A stretch of DNA of 64,000 bases from assembly GCA_024760905.1 (NCBI GenBank), contig CM045746.1:5873466-5937465 (forward strand). The letters run 5' to 3'. A program made the position numbers and the translations under genes. This document shows positions 31,530-44,209 of this stretch, piece after piece; position 1 is the first letter of the stretch, and every line of letters starts with the position of its first letter. The notes below the pieces were generated by a model. That model saw only the letters and a list, made by a program, of their open reading frames with translations, was not told the origin of the DNA and ran no database searches. The stretch is from Plotosus lineatus. Taxonomy: Eukaryota > Chordata > Actinopteri > Siluriformes > Plotosidae.

Positions 31530-34500
31530 TAAAGATCATAGAGAGAGAAGGCGAATCACGGCCGGCCCGGATGGTGTGGCTTCGGAATACAGTGAGAGTT
31601 GAGCAACTGCTGAAGTGAGAAAGTGTCTTTGGATGGGACTGGATGGCACTCTGACTTTTGCGAGAGCACTGCAAGATTTTGCCCTCAAAGGTCCTTTGCA
31701 TCCAAGATTTCGCCAAAACAGAATTTATGGCTGTCACCTTTTTATCGTACAAAGACTGCACCTCTTTCTTTGACAAGTGCTGTTGACGACAAGGGGAGGA
31801 AGGGATACAGGGCATCTGTCTGGTGCCCTTGCTTAGAATGGACAAGGTATCAATCATAGCGCACCTCTACAACTCTACAACCTGTTCGTGGCAGAGGAGG
31901 ACATCAGAAGTTTTCTAGCCCAGTATTGTGTGTAAGTAATCGAGGGCGAAAAGGTCTGGCATCTGGAGTGGTGGATTGGGTCAGAAGAAGGAGGCATGTG
32001 CTGGGCAACGGTGTCGCTAGTGTGGCGCAGAGGTCCACATAGCATCCGAACGCGAAGCACCAAAGACCGGACCATCTGTACCGCAGCAGTCCGGAGAAAA
32101 GAGAGACCTATGTAGGCCTGTTCCAGGAGCAAGCCTAGGCCCCAAAGCCTGAGGAGAAAGAGCAGGAAGTCGCAGAACCAAGCACAGAGGGGTTGAGACA
32201 TGGAGAATGGGAGGAGGCAACAGAAGAAGCCAGAGAGGAGCAGCTGGAGTAAGAGGATGCCTAGGAGGCAACAGAGGAGGGTTAAGAGCTGAAGGAGCAG
32301 GAAGCTATGGGGCAGGAAAGCCAAGAGTTGCTGCAGGAAACAGCACAGTCCTTGTGCTCAGCCTCGACGGTGTGCTGGGAGATGAAGTTGGTCTGCCTAG
32401 CCTGCCAATGGACTGGTCATCTATGGAGTTCACTGGAGGGCTGGGGGAAGAGGAAGAGAATCTGGAACCAGCAGACTGGAGAGGCTGGAGGTGAGGTAGA
32501 GGGAAGGGCAACGAAGAGAGCACGAGAGGAAGAGAGTTAAGAATTCGACATCTATAAAGTGGGAAGAAGGAGGGGCAGGAGCAAAAGGGGAGAGCAGCAG
32601 CAAAAGGTCGGTAGGGAAGAGGAGGTCGGGACACAAGTGCTCACAAGGTGGCAGAAGGCAACAGGGGTCAGGGGACAGGGAAAGAAAGGAGGAGCTGCAA
32701 CAAGGACTGGGGACAAGTAAAGAAAAAAAGAAATGAGCAAGCTAAATATAGCAACATTGAATGTGAGAGGTATTGAGCAGTCTTGGAAGAGAGCAGCTGT
32801 CTTTTTGAATCTGAAAGATGTTAATTTTGATGTTTTGTTTCTCCAGAAGTGCCACGTCCATTCAGTTCAGGAAAGGAATGAGTTTTCAAGGGGGTGGGAG
32901 TTGGGGCCATCAATGTGGGGGATTGGGGAGGGAAGTATGGATGGGGTGGGAATCTATTTAAATCCTATGACTGGGTTATAGACCTAGTCATGTCTGTGGT
33001 ACCAGGGAGGGTGGTTTGTGTGGATAGGAACTGGAGAGAGGGTAAGTTCAGGGCGGTAGGGGTGTATGCGCCGCCATGGCAAGAGGAGAGGAAAAGTTTT
33101 TTAAGGGGTTGGAGCACATATTGTGCACAAACAAGTTGTTGCTGATAGGGGAGGATTTTAACACCGGCATAGGGAGAAGAGACGGGGCAAAGCTGGCACA
33201 GGTCGTGACTGGATTTCATGTTAGTGGGGGGGTGAAGCTGCAGGGGTGTCTCCTGAGGCCATTCTGGACCTCCAACCACTGCCTGGTGGTAGGAAGCATC
33301 CTGTTAGAAGGAAGAAGGAGAAGGGGTAGAAGAAGGTGGAAGCTAAACATTTCATTTTTGAGTGATCCAAGGTTTTGTGGGGCCTTCTGCCTCCTTTCCC
33401 AGGGGTGGAGAAGACTGAGGATGCTGGATGCCACACAGGTGGAATGGTGGGTGACCTCAAAAGGAGGGTGGTCACGGTTTGTCTGTGGTGGGGTCAGGAG
33501 AAGGTGTGGAGGAGGAAAGATGAGGTCAGAGGGTAGTCGGAGGAGCTGACTGCAGCCCAGCAGGATAAGGACTGGGGCGAATTAGGAGGGCTAGCTCCAA
33601 ACTCAGATCCTACTATGAGGCAGAGGCCTCGGGCTACCTCATGCAAACAGGAAAGCAGCAAGCTTGAGATGAGTGACCAACATGCTGCCTTTTTGATGCA
33701 GTCAGGAAGCGGTGACGAGGGTCAAACATTGAGGGTCTCTGGGGGCACTCTAACACAGAAGCAACTGTGGAGTGGATGCTGGGTGTCACAGGGGCCTTCT
33801 ATTCTGATCTCTTTGGGGCCAGGCCCATACAGCAAGACCATGCACAGGGGTTCTTGGAGGCCATTGAGGGTCGGCTAGCAGGGGACAGCAGAGAAGCATT
33901 GGGGAGCCAGCTCTCCTTAGAAAAGGTTGAGGCGGCCATGCTCACACTGAAGACTGGCGTAGCTCCCCCTTGCCAGTCGAATGGTATCGGAAGTTCTGGA
34001 TGCTAGTCGATGGAGGTGTATAGAGAGGAAATAGCAAAAGGGCAGTTGCCCCCATCCACAAGGATGGGCTATATTGCCCTGCTGCATAAGAAAGGACACA
34101 GAGAGGATATGGCAAATTGGAGGCCGATCACTCTGTTGATGGCCGATTATATGATACTGGCCAAACTTCTGCTGCACCTGCGACAGGTGATGGCCAAGCA
34201 ATGGGCTGAGCAACGCTGGGTGCCTTTGGGAGTGCTAACCCTGGACCAGGAGAAGGTGTTCGACAGAGTGTTGCATGCATTCATGTACCAGGTGTTAGAG
34301 CATGTGGTCTGTGGACCAGGGTTCATAGCTATGGTGCGCTTGCTGTACAAGGGTGCAACAAGCCAGGTCATGATCAATGGATACCAGTCAGGATTGAATG
34401 AGCAACAAGGAGGTGTGAGACAGGGGTGTCCACTTTCACCAATGCTGTACGTATTGTACCTCGAACCCCTTATTGAGGCATTGAGGATGGAGCCTGCTTT

Positions 34501-35574
34501 CTTGGGAATACATGTCCCGGGGTCAAAGGGAGTGAGAGTCAAGGTGGCAGTGTATGCAGACGATGCTACACTGTTCCTGAGCAGCGAGGGAGACTTTCAT
34601 GAGGTGGCGAGGGTACTGGAGGCCTTTTCGGAAGCCACTGGGGCCCGTGTTAACCACAGTAAGTCCACTACCTCGTATGTGGGAGCATGGGTAAGGTGAA
34701 CAGAGGTCCCGGAGGGCTTTGCTCTGTGTAAAAATGCCATCAAAATTCTGGGCGTTACCTTTTGGAGGGAAGGTAGCGCCCAGAAGAACTGGGACCGAGC
34801 CCTGGCGAAGGTCAGGGCAAAATTGGAATAATGGGGAGAAAGGGAACTTTCACTTTCTGGGAAAACGCTGGTGACCAGTGCTGACCTACTTGCAAGCATA
34901 AATCATCTTGTATATGTCTTCCTGGCCCATTTGTAGTGGGGAGGCGGCCCCAAAGGGTCGTCTTTTCATTCATTTGGGGCGGGAGGAGCAAGCGGGTCAG
35001 CTGAGTCAGAATGTATATGGAAACGGAGAGTGGTGGAAAAGGGGTGGTGTGCTTCCCCCTCAAGATCAATGATTTGAACATGGCCTTTCTGGCAAGGTTG
35101 GTCAGAGGGGGGAGGGGTATGCCGCAACACTGCTGGCAAGATTCTGGTTGGGATTCTCCCTGTGGGCAGTAATTCCCTAGAAAGGGACGGCGCCTTGGTC
35201 AACCGACTGCTCACCACACTATAAAAAGGCTGCAGAGCTCTACAAGAGGTGGAGGGATGCTTACATGGAGTTAATGGGCGTGCCCCACCTCCTCGAATAT
35301 CGGGGATAGACTGGGCAGCCATGCAGCCCAAATGGCTGGATGGCAGAAGCAAAAGACCTGCACTGGATGGAAGCGCTAGGGTGCCTCCCCATCAGGAAGT
35401 GGCTATTCCAGCAGGGCATCAGCCACACGCCTCAATAGGGTGTGGGGGTGAGGAGACGATAGAACATGCCCTGTGGTCATGTCCCCAAGCAGCCCAGTTT
35501 TGGAGGAGCATGTTGAGGTGGTGGGCCTCAAGGGTAGGGGAAGTGCTGCACTGTGACCTGATCTTCTACGGCAG
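31530..35574 (+). mobile_element. Tx1-clade LINE, Keno-like (U2-targeting), degenerate
   Basis: It starts directly after the U2 fragment. 31530-32730 would hold ORF1 and is too decayed to read. ORF2 starts at about 32733 with endonuclease motif LNIATLNVRGIEQSWKR. The RT is at 33900-34699, and a C-terminal CCHC-like knuckle (CGGEETIEHALWSCPQAAQFW) lies at about 35433-35500. The L1/Tx1-like C-terminus, the LNVRG start and the U2 location all fit the Keno group. The 3' end is cut by a hAT-like scrap, so no 3' U2 flank is seen. Confidence 0.8.
34010..34699 (+). pseudogene. Tx1/Keno-like reverse transcriptase core (229 aa)
   Basis: This polymerase would copy LINE RNA at the nicked target. Visible blocks: HREDMANWRPITLLMADYMILAKLL, LDQEKVFDRV (the first catalytic Asp is replaced in a DxxKAFD-type box), GVRQGCPLSPMLYVLYLEPL, VAVYADDATLF (YADD intact) and NHSKST. 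The frame is open for 690 bp but the flanking ORF2 is broken by stops. Confidence 0.8.
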
Positions 35575-35680
35575 GGGTCCCCAGCCGAAGACCGATCAAT
35601 GCTTGATAATTTTACCGTGGATCGGGGGGGGGGGGGGGTTGTAATGTATTGTTTATATTGTAAATATAATTTATTTATAT
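35575..35680 (+). mobile_element. hAT-like terminal scrap with poly-G
   Basis: It begins CAGGGGTCCCCAGCCG, a common hAT-type end, and continues to TTTTACCGTGGATCGG and a run of about 15 G (35625-35639). The other end was not found. Confidence 0.5.
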
Positions 35681-35682
35681 TA

Positions 35683-35684
35683 AA

Positions 35685-35726
<42 letters not shown>
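35683..35726. repeat. (TTA)n microsatellite, left flank of Rex3
   Basis: A perfect ATT run. A matching TTA/ATA tract lies at 37920-38020 beyond the Rex3 copy, suggesting that the Rex3 inserted into one microsatellite. Confidence 0.9.
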
Positions 35727-35727
<1 letters not shown>

Positions 35728-37911
35728 ATCATCATCATCATCGTCTTGCGCTTGATCCAGAATCGGATTGCGGGGGCAGCAACCTAAGCAAAGGGGTCCA
35801 GACATCCCTCTCTCACGACACTTCCTCTAGCTCTTAAGAGGGGACACTGAGGCATTCCCAGACAAGCCGAATAACATAGTCCCTCCAGCGTGTGCGAGGG
35901 CAACCCTGGGGTCTCTTCCCGGTTAGACATGCCTGAAACACCACACCACAGAGGCATTCGGGAGGCATTCTGACCAGATGCCCGAGACACAAAAAGGAGA
36001 GAGGAGATCCAATGGCCACCAAACCAGAACCCCTCAATGCCTCGGCCGCACCTAGAAATTCTGTCCATAAAAATTATGAACAGAATCAGTGACAAAGGAC
36101 AGCAATGGCTGACTCCAACCCTCACACAAACAAATTTGACCTGTTGTTACCAATACAGACCAAACTCTGGCTCCGGTGATACAGTGATCAAATGGCCCGT
36201 AGCAACGGGTTTGGAATGCCATACTCCTGGAGCATGCCCCACAAGATAGCCCGAGGGACACAGTCTTCCTGTGGAGCATATAGAGTTGATCAAGAGTGCT
36301 ACGACCAGGACTATCGGTCATATCCTACTCTCCAGTACCCCTGCATAGACTTTCCCAGGTAGGCTGAGGAGTGGGATTCCCCGATAATTGGAACACACCC
36401 TTCAGTCCCCCTTTTCAAAAAGGGGGACTACCACCCTGGTTCGCTAATCCACCACGATGACCACGCGATGTTGCAGAGACGTGTCAACCAAAACAGTCCT
36501 ACATCATCCAGAGCCCTGCGATATTCAGGGCGGCTCTCCTCCAACCCTAGAGCCCAACCACTAGGGAGCTTTTTGACTACCTCAGTGACCTCCACTCCAG
36601 TGATGGGCAGACCCCCGCCCAAACCCCCAGGGTCTTCCTCCTCCACGGAGGGCATGTTGGTGGGATTGAAGAGGTCCTCAAAGTATTCCCTCCACGTCTC
36701 AACAACATTCTCATTTGAGGTGAGCAGCGCCCATCTCCACTGTAAACAGTGTTTGTGGAGAACTGCTTCCCCCACCTGAGGCGTCAGATGGTGGTCCAGA
36801 ACCTTTTTGAGGCCAACCGATAATCACTCTCCAGGCCCTCACCGAACTCCTCCCACGCCAAGATCTTGCATCTGCAACAGCTTCAGCTGTAGCAATTTGG
36901 CCTGCCGGCACCTGTCTGCTAGGCCTCTTTTTTCAGCTGGATGGCCCCCTTCAACACAGATGTCCACCACCGGGTTCGGGGGTTAACGCCACGACAAGCA
37001 CTGATGACTTTCCGGCCACAGCTATGGGTTGCTCCTTTCTGTAATGGACGCACGAAACATGGCCCATTTGGATTCCATGTCACCTGCCTCCTCCAGGACG
37101 TGGTTGTAGCTCTGCCGGAGGTGGGAGTTAAAGGCCTCTCAGACAGGAGACTCCGCCAAACGTTCCCAGCAGACCCTAATTACACGCCTGGCCTGCCAGG
37201 TCTGGAAGGCAGCCTCCCCCACCATCGAAGCCAGCTCACCACCAAGTGGTGATCGGTAGGCAGCTCAGCTTCCCTCTTCACCCGAGTGTCCAGAACATGT
37301 GGCCGCAAGTCCGGTGACACAACTACAAAGTTGATCATCAAACTGTGACCTAGGGTGTCCTGGTACCAAATGCACTTATGGGCACCCTTATATTCGAACA
37401 TTATGTCCATGATAGACAAACTGTGATGAGCACAGTAGTAATGAGCACAGAGCGCCAGACAGGTGACATTCCATGTCCCAAAAGTCAGTGTCAGTAACCG
37501 AGGATTAGTCCAACAGAACCCATACCTTCGGCTGCCACCCAACTCACATCGCACCTGATCCCTATGCCCCCTCCCATAGGTGGTGGGTCCATGGGAGGGC
37601 GGACCCATGTGTCCTTTTCAGGCTGGGCCCGGCCGGGCTCCATGGGCAGAAACCCGACCACCAGGGGCTCACCTTTAAGCCCCTCCCCCAGGCCTGGCTC
37701 CAAGGGGGACCCCGGTGACCGGCGTTCAGGCAAGGGAAACTGTATCCTTGTTTTTTCATCATAGAGGTCTTCTGAGATGCATTTCGTTTGGACCCTCATT
37801 CAAGACCTGTTTGCCTTGGCTGACCCTACCAGGGGCATTATGCCCCCAACAACATAGTTCCTGGGATCCTTAGGTCGCACAAACCCCTCCACCATGATAA
37901 GGTGGCGATTC
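35728..37911 (-). mobile_element. Rex3 copy with internal deletions but complete ends
   Basis: From the (GAT)n tail at 35728 to the conserved 5' leader at 37911 (CGCCACCTTATCATGGTGG on the minus strand). Blocks are missing near 35980 and near 37440, shortening it from about 3.3 to 2.2 kb. The minus strand keeps ENVVETWREYFEDLFNP and FVVVSPDLRPHVLDT segments. Many stops. Confidence 0.9.
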
Positions 37912-37979
37912 AGATAGTTCTTCTTCTTCTTATTATTATTATTATTATTAATAATAATAATAATAAATCATTTAATTTT

Positions 37980-38020
<41 letters not shown>

Positions 38021-38025
38021 GCACT
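37912..38025. repeat. (TTC)n-(TTA)n-(ATA)n compound microsatellite
   Basis: Tracts of TTC, TTA and then AAT/ATA units, partly self-complementary. Confidence 0.93.
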
Positions 38026-38029
38026 CCAT

Positions 38030-39980
38030 GAATGTTTTGTTTCAACAGCTGAAATAAAGTTGGTTGGGAAATAGAGCTTGAACTTTTCTAAAAAAAAAAA
38101 AACAAAAAAAACACAAGTGATTGTGCACCAGCTGGCTCAGCCTCAGTCTCACCCAAAATCCCTGCTATTTTTTGAAACATGTCCAACTCGCCTCAGTTCA
38201 CGTGCTGTCCCCTTGTAAGTTACATTTTAGTGCTCAAATGACTGACAAGTAACCGAGAGAATCCGGATCATTTTTCAAAATAAAATAGTTTTCAAAAATA
38301 AAGATTATTCAGACTCAGATAATAAATAATAATGAATTATTTCTTCTGCAGAGCGGTACCAATTGAGCAGCGGACCAGTTTTTGTTTTTGTTTAGGTACA
38401 CATTCGCCTTCTGGGATGCCGGTGATCCTGATCTTTCTGCTTTCTGCGTCCTGTGATCTATCGTGGTGTGCTGATGATGGCTTGAGTTTTCATCTTGGAA
38501 GCCCTTCATTCTTTCTGATGAAGATCTATATGGATCCAGATGTGCACTATCAGACTGTGAAGATGACTTTACACTGCTGGTGATATAAACTCTTTTCCCC
38601 AAAATTTATTCGGATTTAAATTGTTGCATAAGCAACTAGACGACATTTTGGACTGTAATGAAGTTCTCATATATGTTTTGTATCCAGTAGTGTACTGGTG
38701 AAAAAAAAAGTGCATATACTTCTGCAGCCTAACAAGACGATAAAGCTGTAGGCCCAAGTATGCAGAGCCCAGGGGTAGGGTGTGGGAGGGGCTCCACACT
38801 CCCACAGAGAAATTAAAAAAAAATTCAATGCTGTAGATGCTGTTTGGTGACCATTTGTAGCATGGAGTATGAAATATATAGTATAGAAACTGAACATAGA
38901 ATTTAGCCTACAGTATATATATAGTTGTTGCCATGCTTCTGAGAGCAAGAGTTTTATATACTGAGGCCAAACTAAACATCTAAAATGTAAAGAAACAGAA
39001 GATAACTTGAAACACTAACAGCTTTTAATTACATTATACACAAAGATTCACAATATAATATTATTGTAAAATAACTACCATGCACACATGGTCCACGTTC
39101 AATTTGAATTTTTGAAGTCTGCACTTAACTGGCTGTAGAAATAAGTACTGATATCCTCATGAACCTGGAACAATGTGATATTAGTAAAAAATAACATTAA
39201 ATAAACTAGTACAACTACAAGATCTACCTGCAGCACTATTATACTGTATCACTTATTGCTTAATGTTTCTATAATTAAAATTATATACATTTGTATTTAA
39301 TTAATTTTATATTTAATAAACTGTTGACAGTCAGAAAATGCAAAACTACTAAGTCATTCAAATAAAATTTTCAGAAAAAATCTACTTGTGAAAATTTAAT
39401 GTTTTAAATTTTAGCACAAACATTAACACTGAAATAGAACTGCACATTGAGCAAAATAAGCTATTTAAACATTGTAAATACACACACACACACACACTGC
39501 ACCGGAAGCAACTATAAATTGTATTATTTGTCTATAAAATTGTTATTAGTCCACCTCAGAATAACATTGTATCTTTATTAACATTAAAAACAAATAAAAA
39601 AACAAATCGTTTAACTTACAACAAAGAAAAACTTCATTAACATTGTTTTTTAATCTGTCATAGAAACGATTTAAAGTGCACCAATGTGCCTGAAATTAAA
39701 AAAATAGATCATTCTTTAAACTCGTTTGACTTATTTAAACTCATTCAACTTATTTATGTCTTAATATCCCCGTCTCTCTCCACGTTTCCTTTCGTTCCTG
39801 TTACGAAATTTTCCATGTTGTTTCTTGAGGGTTTGTTTACTATATTGTTTGCTTGTGTGAAACCCCATTACAGCATAGCACAACAATGAGAGGTCTACTG
39901 CCAACTAGTGGAGTGGAGGTGCAATTACATTTAATTCTCGTACACAATTCCAGAAAAGCATGTTCCCCAGATGCTTTCCC
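38030..39980. other. AT-rich spacer, no recognised gene
   Basis: Several short ORFs occur by chance, with no family resemblance. A short (CA)10 run lies at about 39479-39498. Confidence 0.6.
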
Positions 39981-39985
39981 CCAGG

Positions 39986-40262
39986 TGAGGCTGGTGGTGT
40001 AGTGGTTAGGGTGCTGGGCTCATGATCGGGAGGTTGTGAATTCAAATCCCAGTGAGACCCCCACTGTGCTAAGACCCCTGGGCAAAAGGTCTTAACCACA
40101 AGTGTGCCTCTGTTCACCCAGCAGTATAAATGGGTACCAGTAAAAATATACTGGGAAAGTAACCTGCGATGGACTAGCGTCCCATCCAGGAGGAACTGTA
40201 CTCCTAGTCGCTTCACGCTACAGAATCCAGGGATAAGCACCAGTCCGATGAGCCACTAGGCT
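39986..40262 (+). mobile_element. tRNA-derived SINE
   Basis: The head GGTGGTGTAGTGGTTAGGGT (A box) and GTGAATTCAAATCCC (B box) are at tRNA spacing. The body includes TGGGAAAGTAACCTGCGATG and GGACTAGCGTCCCATCCAGG, typical of fish SINEs with L2-type tails. It is a different family from the 29.6-kb SINE. Confidence 0.82.
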
Positions 40263-41036
40263 TGGGTATAAAAAGCCCAACGGACCTTACCTATGTTCAC
40301 CAGAGTCATATGCACTCCCTGGCATCACACCGCACCCCCCCGGCATCATCCCACGCCCCCCAAGGGGGGCGTGCCCCACTATTTGCGAAGCATTGGCATA
40401 ACTGTATCATGCACAATTAGTTGTCATTAGACCTGTGACTCTATGAGCAGTAGATTGATACAGCAAGTCCTTGCCCATTCAGCGGTCATGGCCCCGCATA
40501 CTCGCAGATTAGCAGCAAACCCGGAAGTTACTGGAACGTGATTCAAATTTAGCCAATGGCTGAGTGCTTTTATTTTTCCCTCCTGCTGATTGGTTGCAAA
40601 TGATGTGTACACCTCTTTTATTCTCCTTCGCGCACATGTCATCAAAACATTTGCTTGAATTGTGAATTCATGGTTTGTTAGTGTATTTATAATTATTATT
40701 TAAGCCCTATGATGCCACTCAAACACCCTGCATCTTCTCAAGCTTCTGTTAAGGAGCCTAAGCACTTTATTCATTAATAAATATTTATCACAGCACAAAA
40801 TTAAAAAGTTTTTACTTAATCATTACTACATTTTACTGAATTATTACTGTATTAATGAGTAAGACTGTTCATAGAATGTGTTTAAGTAGCATATTTTAGC
40901 ACATGTAATATCATACATAGGGTTTTAAAACCGCATCAATAATTCACGAATTTTTAGGATCTGTGGGAAGGTGCGAAACGCAACAACTGCGAATAACGTG
41001 GGCCTACTGTATAACAATATTAACATTACATGTATA
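40263..41036. other. Spacer with probable MITE end near 40966-41009
   Basis: GCGAATAACGTGGGCCTACTG followed by TA looks like one end of a Tc1/pogo-type MITE. The matching left end is not clear. Nothing else is recognised. Confidence 0.45.
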
Positions 41037-41542
41037 CAGGGATACCTCACTACTTCACGCTTCAATTCATGAGGCTTCAGTGCATCGTGGTTTTTTTTTA
41101 AAGTATTCCTCGAATTAAAAAATAAGGAAATTAAGGAAGAATGGGGGGAACGTTAAGGAAAATGCCGCAAGACAAGGCCAATTACACAACAAACAAAAAA
41201 AACCTCAAACAAAAAAACAAAAAAACAAAAACAAAATCCCCTTCAAAACTACTTACATTTTTATGTGAGGTGCACATCTGAGTGTGTGCAAGCGAATCTG
41301 TGTTTGCATGCGTGCGTGCACGTCTGTATGTGTGTGTATTTATGTTTTATCTTATGCATTATTTTTTAATGTTTAATTGTTATTATAAGTATTTATAGCA
41401 TTGAATATATATTTATTGATATTATATACACATATACATGTATGTATACGTCAGTCGGGGGGGGGTTGAGCCTACTTCGCAGATATCAGCGGTCGCGGAG
41501 GGATCTCAATCCCAATTAACCGCAGAAAGTGAGGGATCCCTG
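41037..41542. mobile_element. MITE with CAGGGATNCCTCACT ends
   Basis: The left end CAGGGATACCTCACTACTTC and the right end (reverse complement CAGGGATCCCTCACTTTCTG) are flanked by TA/TATA. The interior 41250-41440 closely matches the interior of the hAT element at 23.8-24.2 kb. Confidence 0.72.
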
Positions 41543-41696
41543 TATATATCAATGCTATCATAGCAATGCCCAAAAATGCAGCCGTGAGGGGGGGGCACAA
41601 ACCAGTGTCTCTCCCTCACGCCGGTCCCAAGCCCGGATAAATGCAGAGGGTTGCGTCAGGAAGGGCATCCGGCGTAAAACAAATGCCAAATAAACT

Positions 41697-42658
41697 ATGC
41701 GAATCACAAGAAAGAATGACATACCGGATCGGTCGAGGCCCGGGTTAACAACGACCGCCATCAGTGCCGTCAACCAACAGGGTGCTGATGGAAATTGGAC
41801 TACTGTTGGTCGAAGACGTCGAAGAAGGAGAGGCGGGAGGCGTGTCCGTTGCCAGAGAGAGAAGAGGAAAGGCATGAGTCTAGGACTGAAAGTAGGGACT
41901 TTGAATATTGGAACTATGACAGGAAAAGGTAGAGAGCTGGCTGACATGATGCAGAGGAGGAAGGTGGACATACTGTGTGTTCAGGAGACCAGGTGGAAAG
42001 GTCGCAAGGCTAGAAGCATAGGAGCAGGGTTTAAGCTGTTTTATCACGGTGTGGATGGGAAGAGAAATGGAGTCGGAGTCATCTTGAAGGAGGAGTTTGC
42101 CAGGAATGTTCTAGAAGTGAAAAGAGTGTCAGACAGAGTGATGAGTCTCAAGTTAGAAATTAAAGGTGTGATGGTCAATGTTGTTAGTGCTTATGCCCCA
42201 CAGACAGGATGTGAGCGAGAAGAGAAGGAGAGATTCTGGAGGGAGTTAGATGAAGTGATGCAGAGTACCCCAGAGGTGAAAGAGTGGTCATTGGGGCAGA
42301 CTTCAATGGACATGTTGGTGCAGGAAACAGAGGGGACGAGGAAGTGATGGGTAGGTTTGGTATCCAGGACAGGAACGCAGAAGGACAGATGTTGGTAGAT
42401 TTTGCAAAAAGGATGGAAATGGCTGTGGTGAATACTTTCTTCCAGAAGAGAGAGGAACATAGGGTGACTTATAAAAGCGGAGGTAGGAGCACACAGGTAG
42501 ACTACATCTTGTGCAGGCGATGTAATTTAAAGGAAGTCAGTGACTGCAAAGTAGTAGCGGGTGAGAGTGTTGCCAAACAGCATAGGATGGTGGTGTGCAG
42601 GATGATGCTGATGGTGAGGAAGGTGAAGAAGGCAAAGGCAGAGCAGAAGACAAAGTGA
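41697..42658 (+). pseudogene. RTE AP-endonuclease region (two frames)
   Basis: 41697-42347 encodes a basic start (GRRRRRRRGGRRV), VGTLNIGTM, CVQETRWKG (metal-binding Glu), a GVDGKRNGVGVIL strand and NVVSAYAPQTG. A one-base deletion near 42270 shifts the frame, and 42284-42658 continues with GADFNGHVGAGNRG, STQVDYILCRRC and the final region before a ~10-bp deletion near 42657 that ends it. The catalytic residues are preserved across the shift. Confidence 0.85.
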
Positions 42659-43195
42659 AAAAGGAAGAGTGTCGGGTTGTCTTCAAGGAGGAGTTGAAAC
42701 AGGCTTTGGGTGGTCAGGAAGTGCTTCCAGATGACTGGACAACTACAGCGAATGTGATCAGGGAGACAGGTAGGAGAATATTTGGTGTGTCATCTGGAAG
42801 GAAAGTAGATAAGGAGACTTGGTGGTGGAATGAGGAAGTGCAGGAGTGTGTACAAAGGAAGAGATTAGCTAAGAAGAAGTGGGACATTGAGAAAACCGAA
42901 GAGAGTAAACAGGAGTACAGGGAGACACAGCGTAAGGCAAAGGTAGCAGTGTCAAAGGCCAAACAGAGTGCGTTTGATGACTTGTATGCTCGGCTGGAAA
43001 GTAAGGAGGAGAAAATGATTTATACAGGTTGGCACAGCAGAGAAATAGAGATGGGAAGGACGTGCAGCAAGTTAGATTGATAAAGGACAGAGAGGGAAAT
43101 GTATTGACTGATGACAGAAGTGTGCTGGGAAGATGGAAAGAGTACTTTGAAGAGCTGATGAATGAGGAAAATGAGAGAGAAAAAGAGTAGAAGAG

Positions 43196-44209
43196 GTGAC
43201 TGTTGAGGACCAGGAAGTAGCAAAGATTAGTAAGGGTGAAGTGAGGAGGGCATTGAAGAGGATGAAGAATGGAAAGGCAGTTGGTCCAGATGACATACCG
43301 GTGGAGGTATGGAAGTGTCTAGGAGAGGTAGCAGTAGATTTTCTGACAAGAACATTTAACAAGGTCTTAGAGAGTGAGAGGATGCCAGAGGAATGGAGGA
43401 GAAGTGTGCTGGTGCCCATTTTTAAGAACAAGGGAGACGTGCAGAGTTGTGGCAACTACAGAGGGATAAAGTTGATGAGCCATACGATGAAGTTATGGGA
43501 AAGAATAGTGGAAGCTAGACTAAGGGCAGAAGTCAGCATTTGTGAACAACAGTTTGGTTTCATGCCCAGAAAGAGCACCACAGATGCAGTGTTTGCCTTG
43601 AGGATGTTAATGGAGAAGTACAGAGAAGGTCAGACGGAGCTGCATTGTGCCTTTGTGGATCTGGAGAAAGCATATGACAGGGTGCCGAGAGAAGAACTGT
43701 GGTATTGCATGAGGAAGTCTGGAGTGGCAGAGAAGTATGTTAGAGTGGTGCAGGACATGTATGAGAGATGTAAGACAGTGGTGAGGTGTGCTGTCGGTGT
43801 GACAGAAGAGTTCAAGGTGGAGGTGGGACTGCATCAAGGGTCAGCTCTCAGCCCCTTCTTGTTCGCTATGGTGATGGACAGGCTGACAGACGAGGTTAGA
43901 CAAGATTCCCCATGGACTATGATGTTTGCAGATGACATTGTAATCTGTAGTGAGAGCAGAGAACAAGTGCAGGAAAATCTAGAGAGGTGGAGGTATGCCC
44001 TGGAAAGGAGGGGAATGAAGATTAGCCTCAGTAAGACAGAGTACATGTGCATGAATACCAAGGACCAAAGAGGAACGGTGAGATTACAGGGAGCAGAGAT
44101 AAGAAAGGTGGAGGATTTTAAGTACTTAGGCTCAACAATCCAGAGCAATGGCGAGTGTGGAAAAGAGGTCAAGAAGCGTGTGCAGGCAGGCTGGAAGGGG
44201 TGGGGATAA
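43196..44209 (+). pseudogene. RTE reverse transcriptase ORF (337 aa)
   Basis: The longest RT frame in the window. In order: [69 protein letters not shown] (first catalytic Asp), [31 protein letters not shown] (FADD catalytic pair) and FKYLGSTIQSNGECGKEV. It ends at a TAA at 44207 created by a deletion; the C-terminal part resumes at 44273-44680. The start codon is probably not biological, because the ORF was once continuous with the endonuclease. Confidence 0.88.

Noticed and set aside
39686..39889. 67-residue hydrophobic frame
   Set aside because: Isolated, in AT-rich sequence, without similarity or exon signals.
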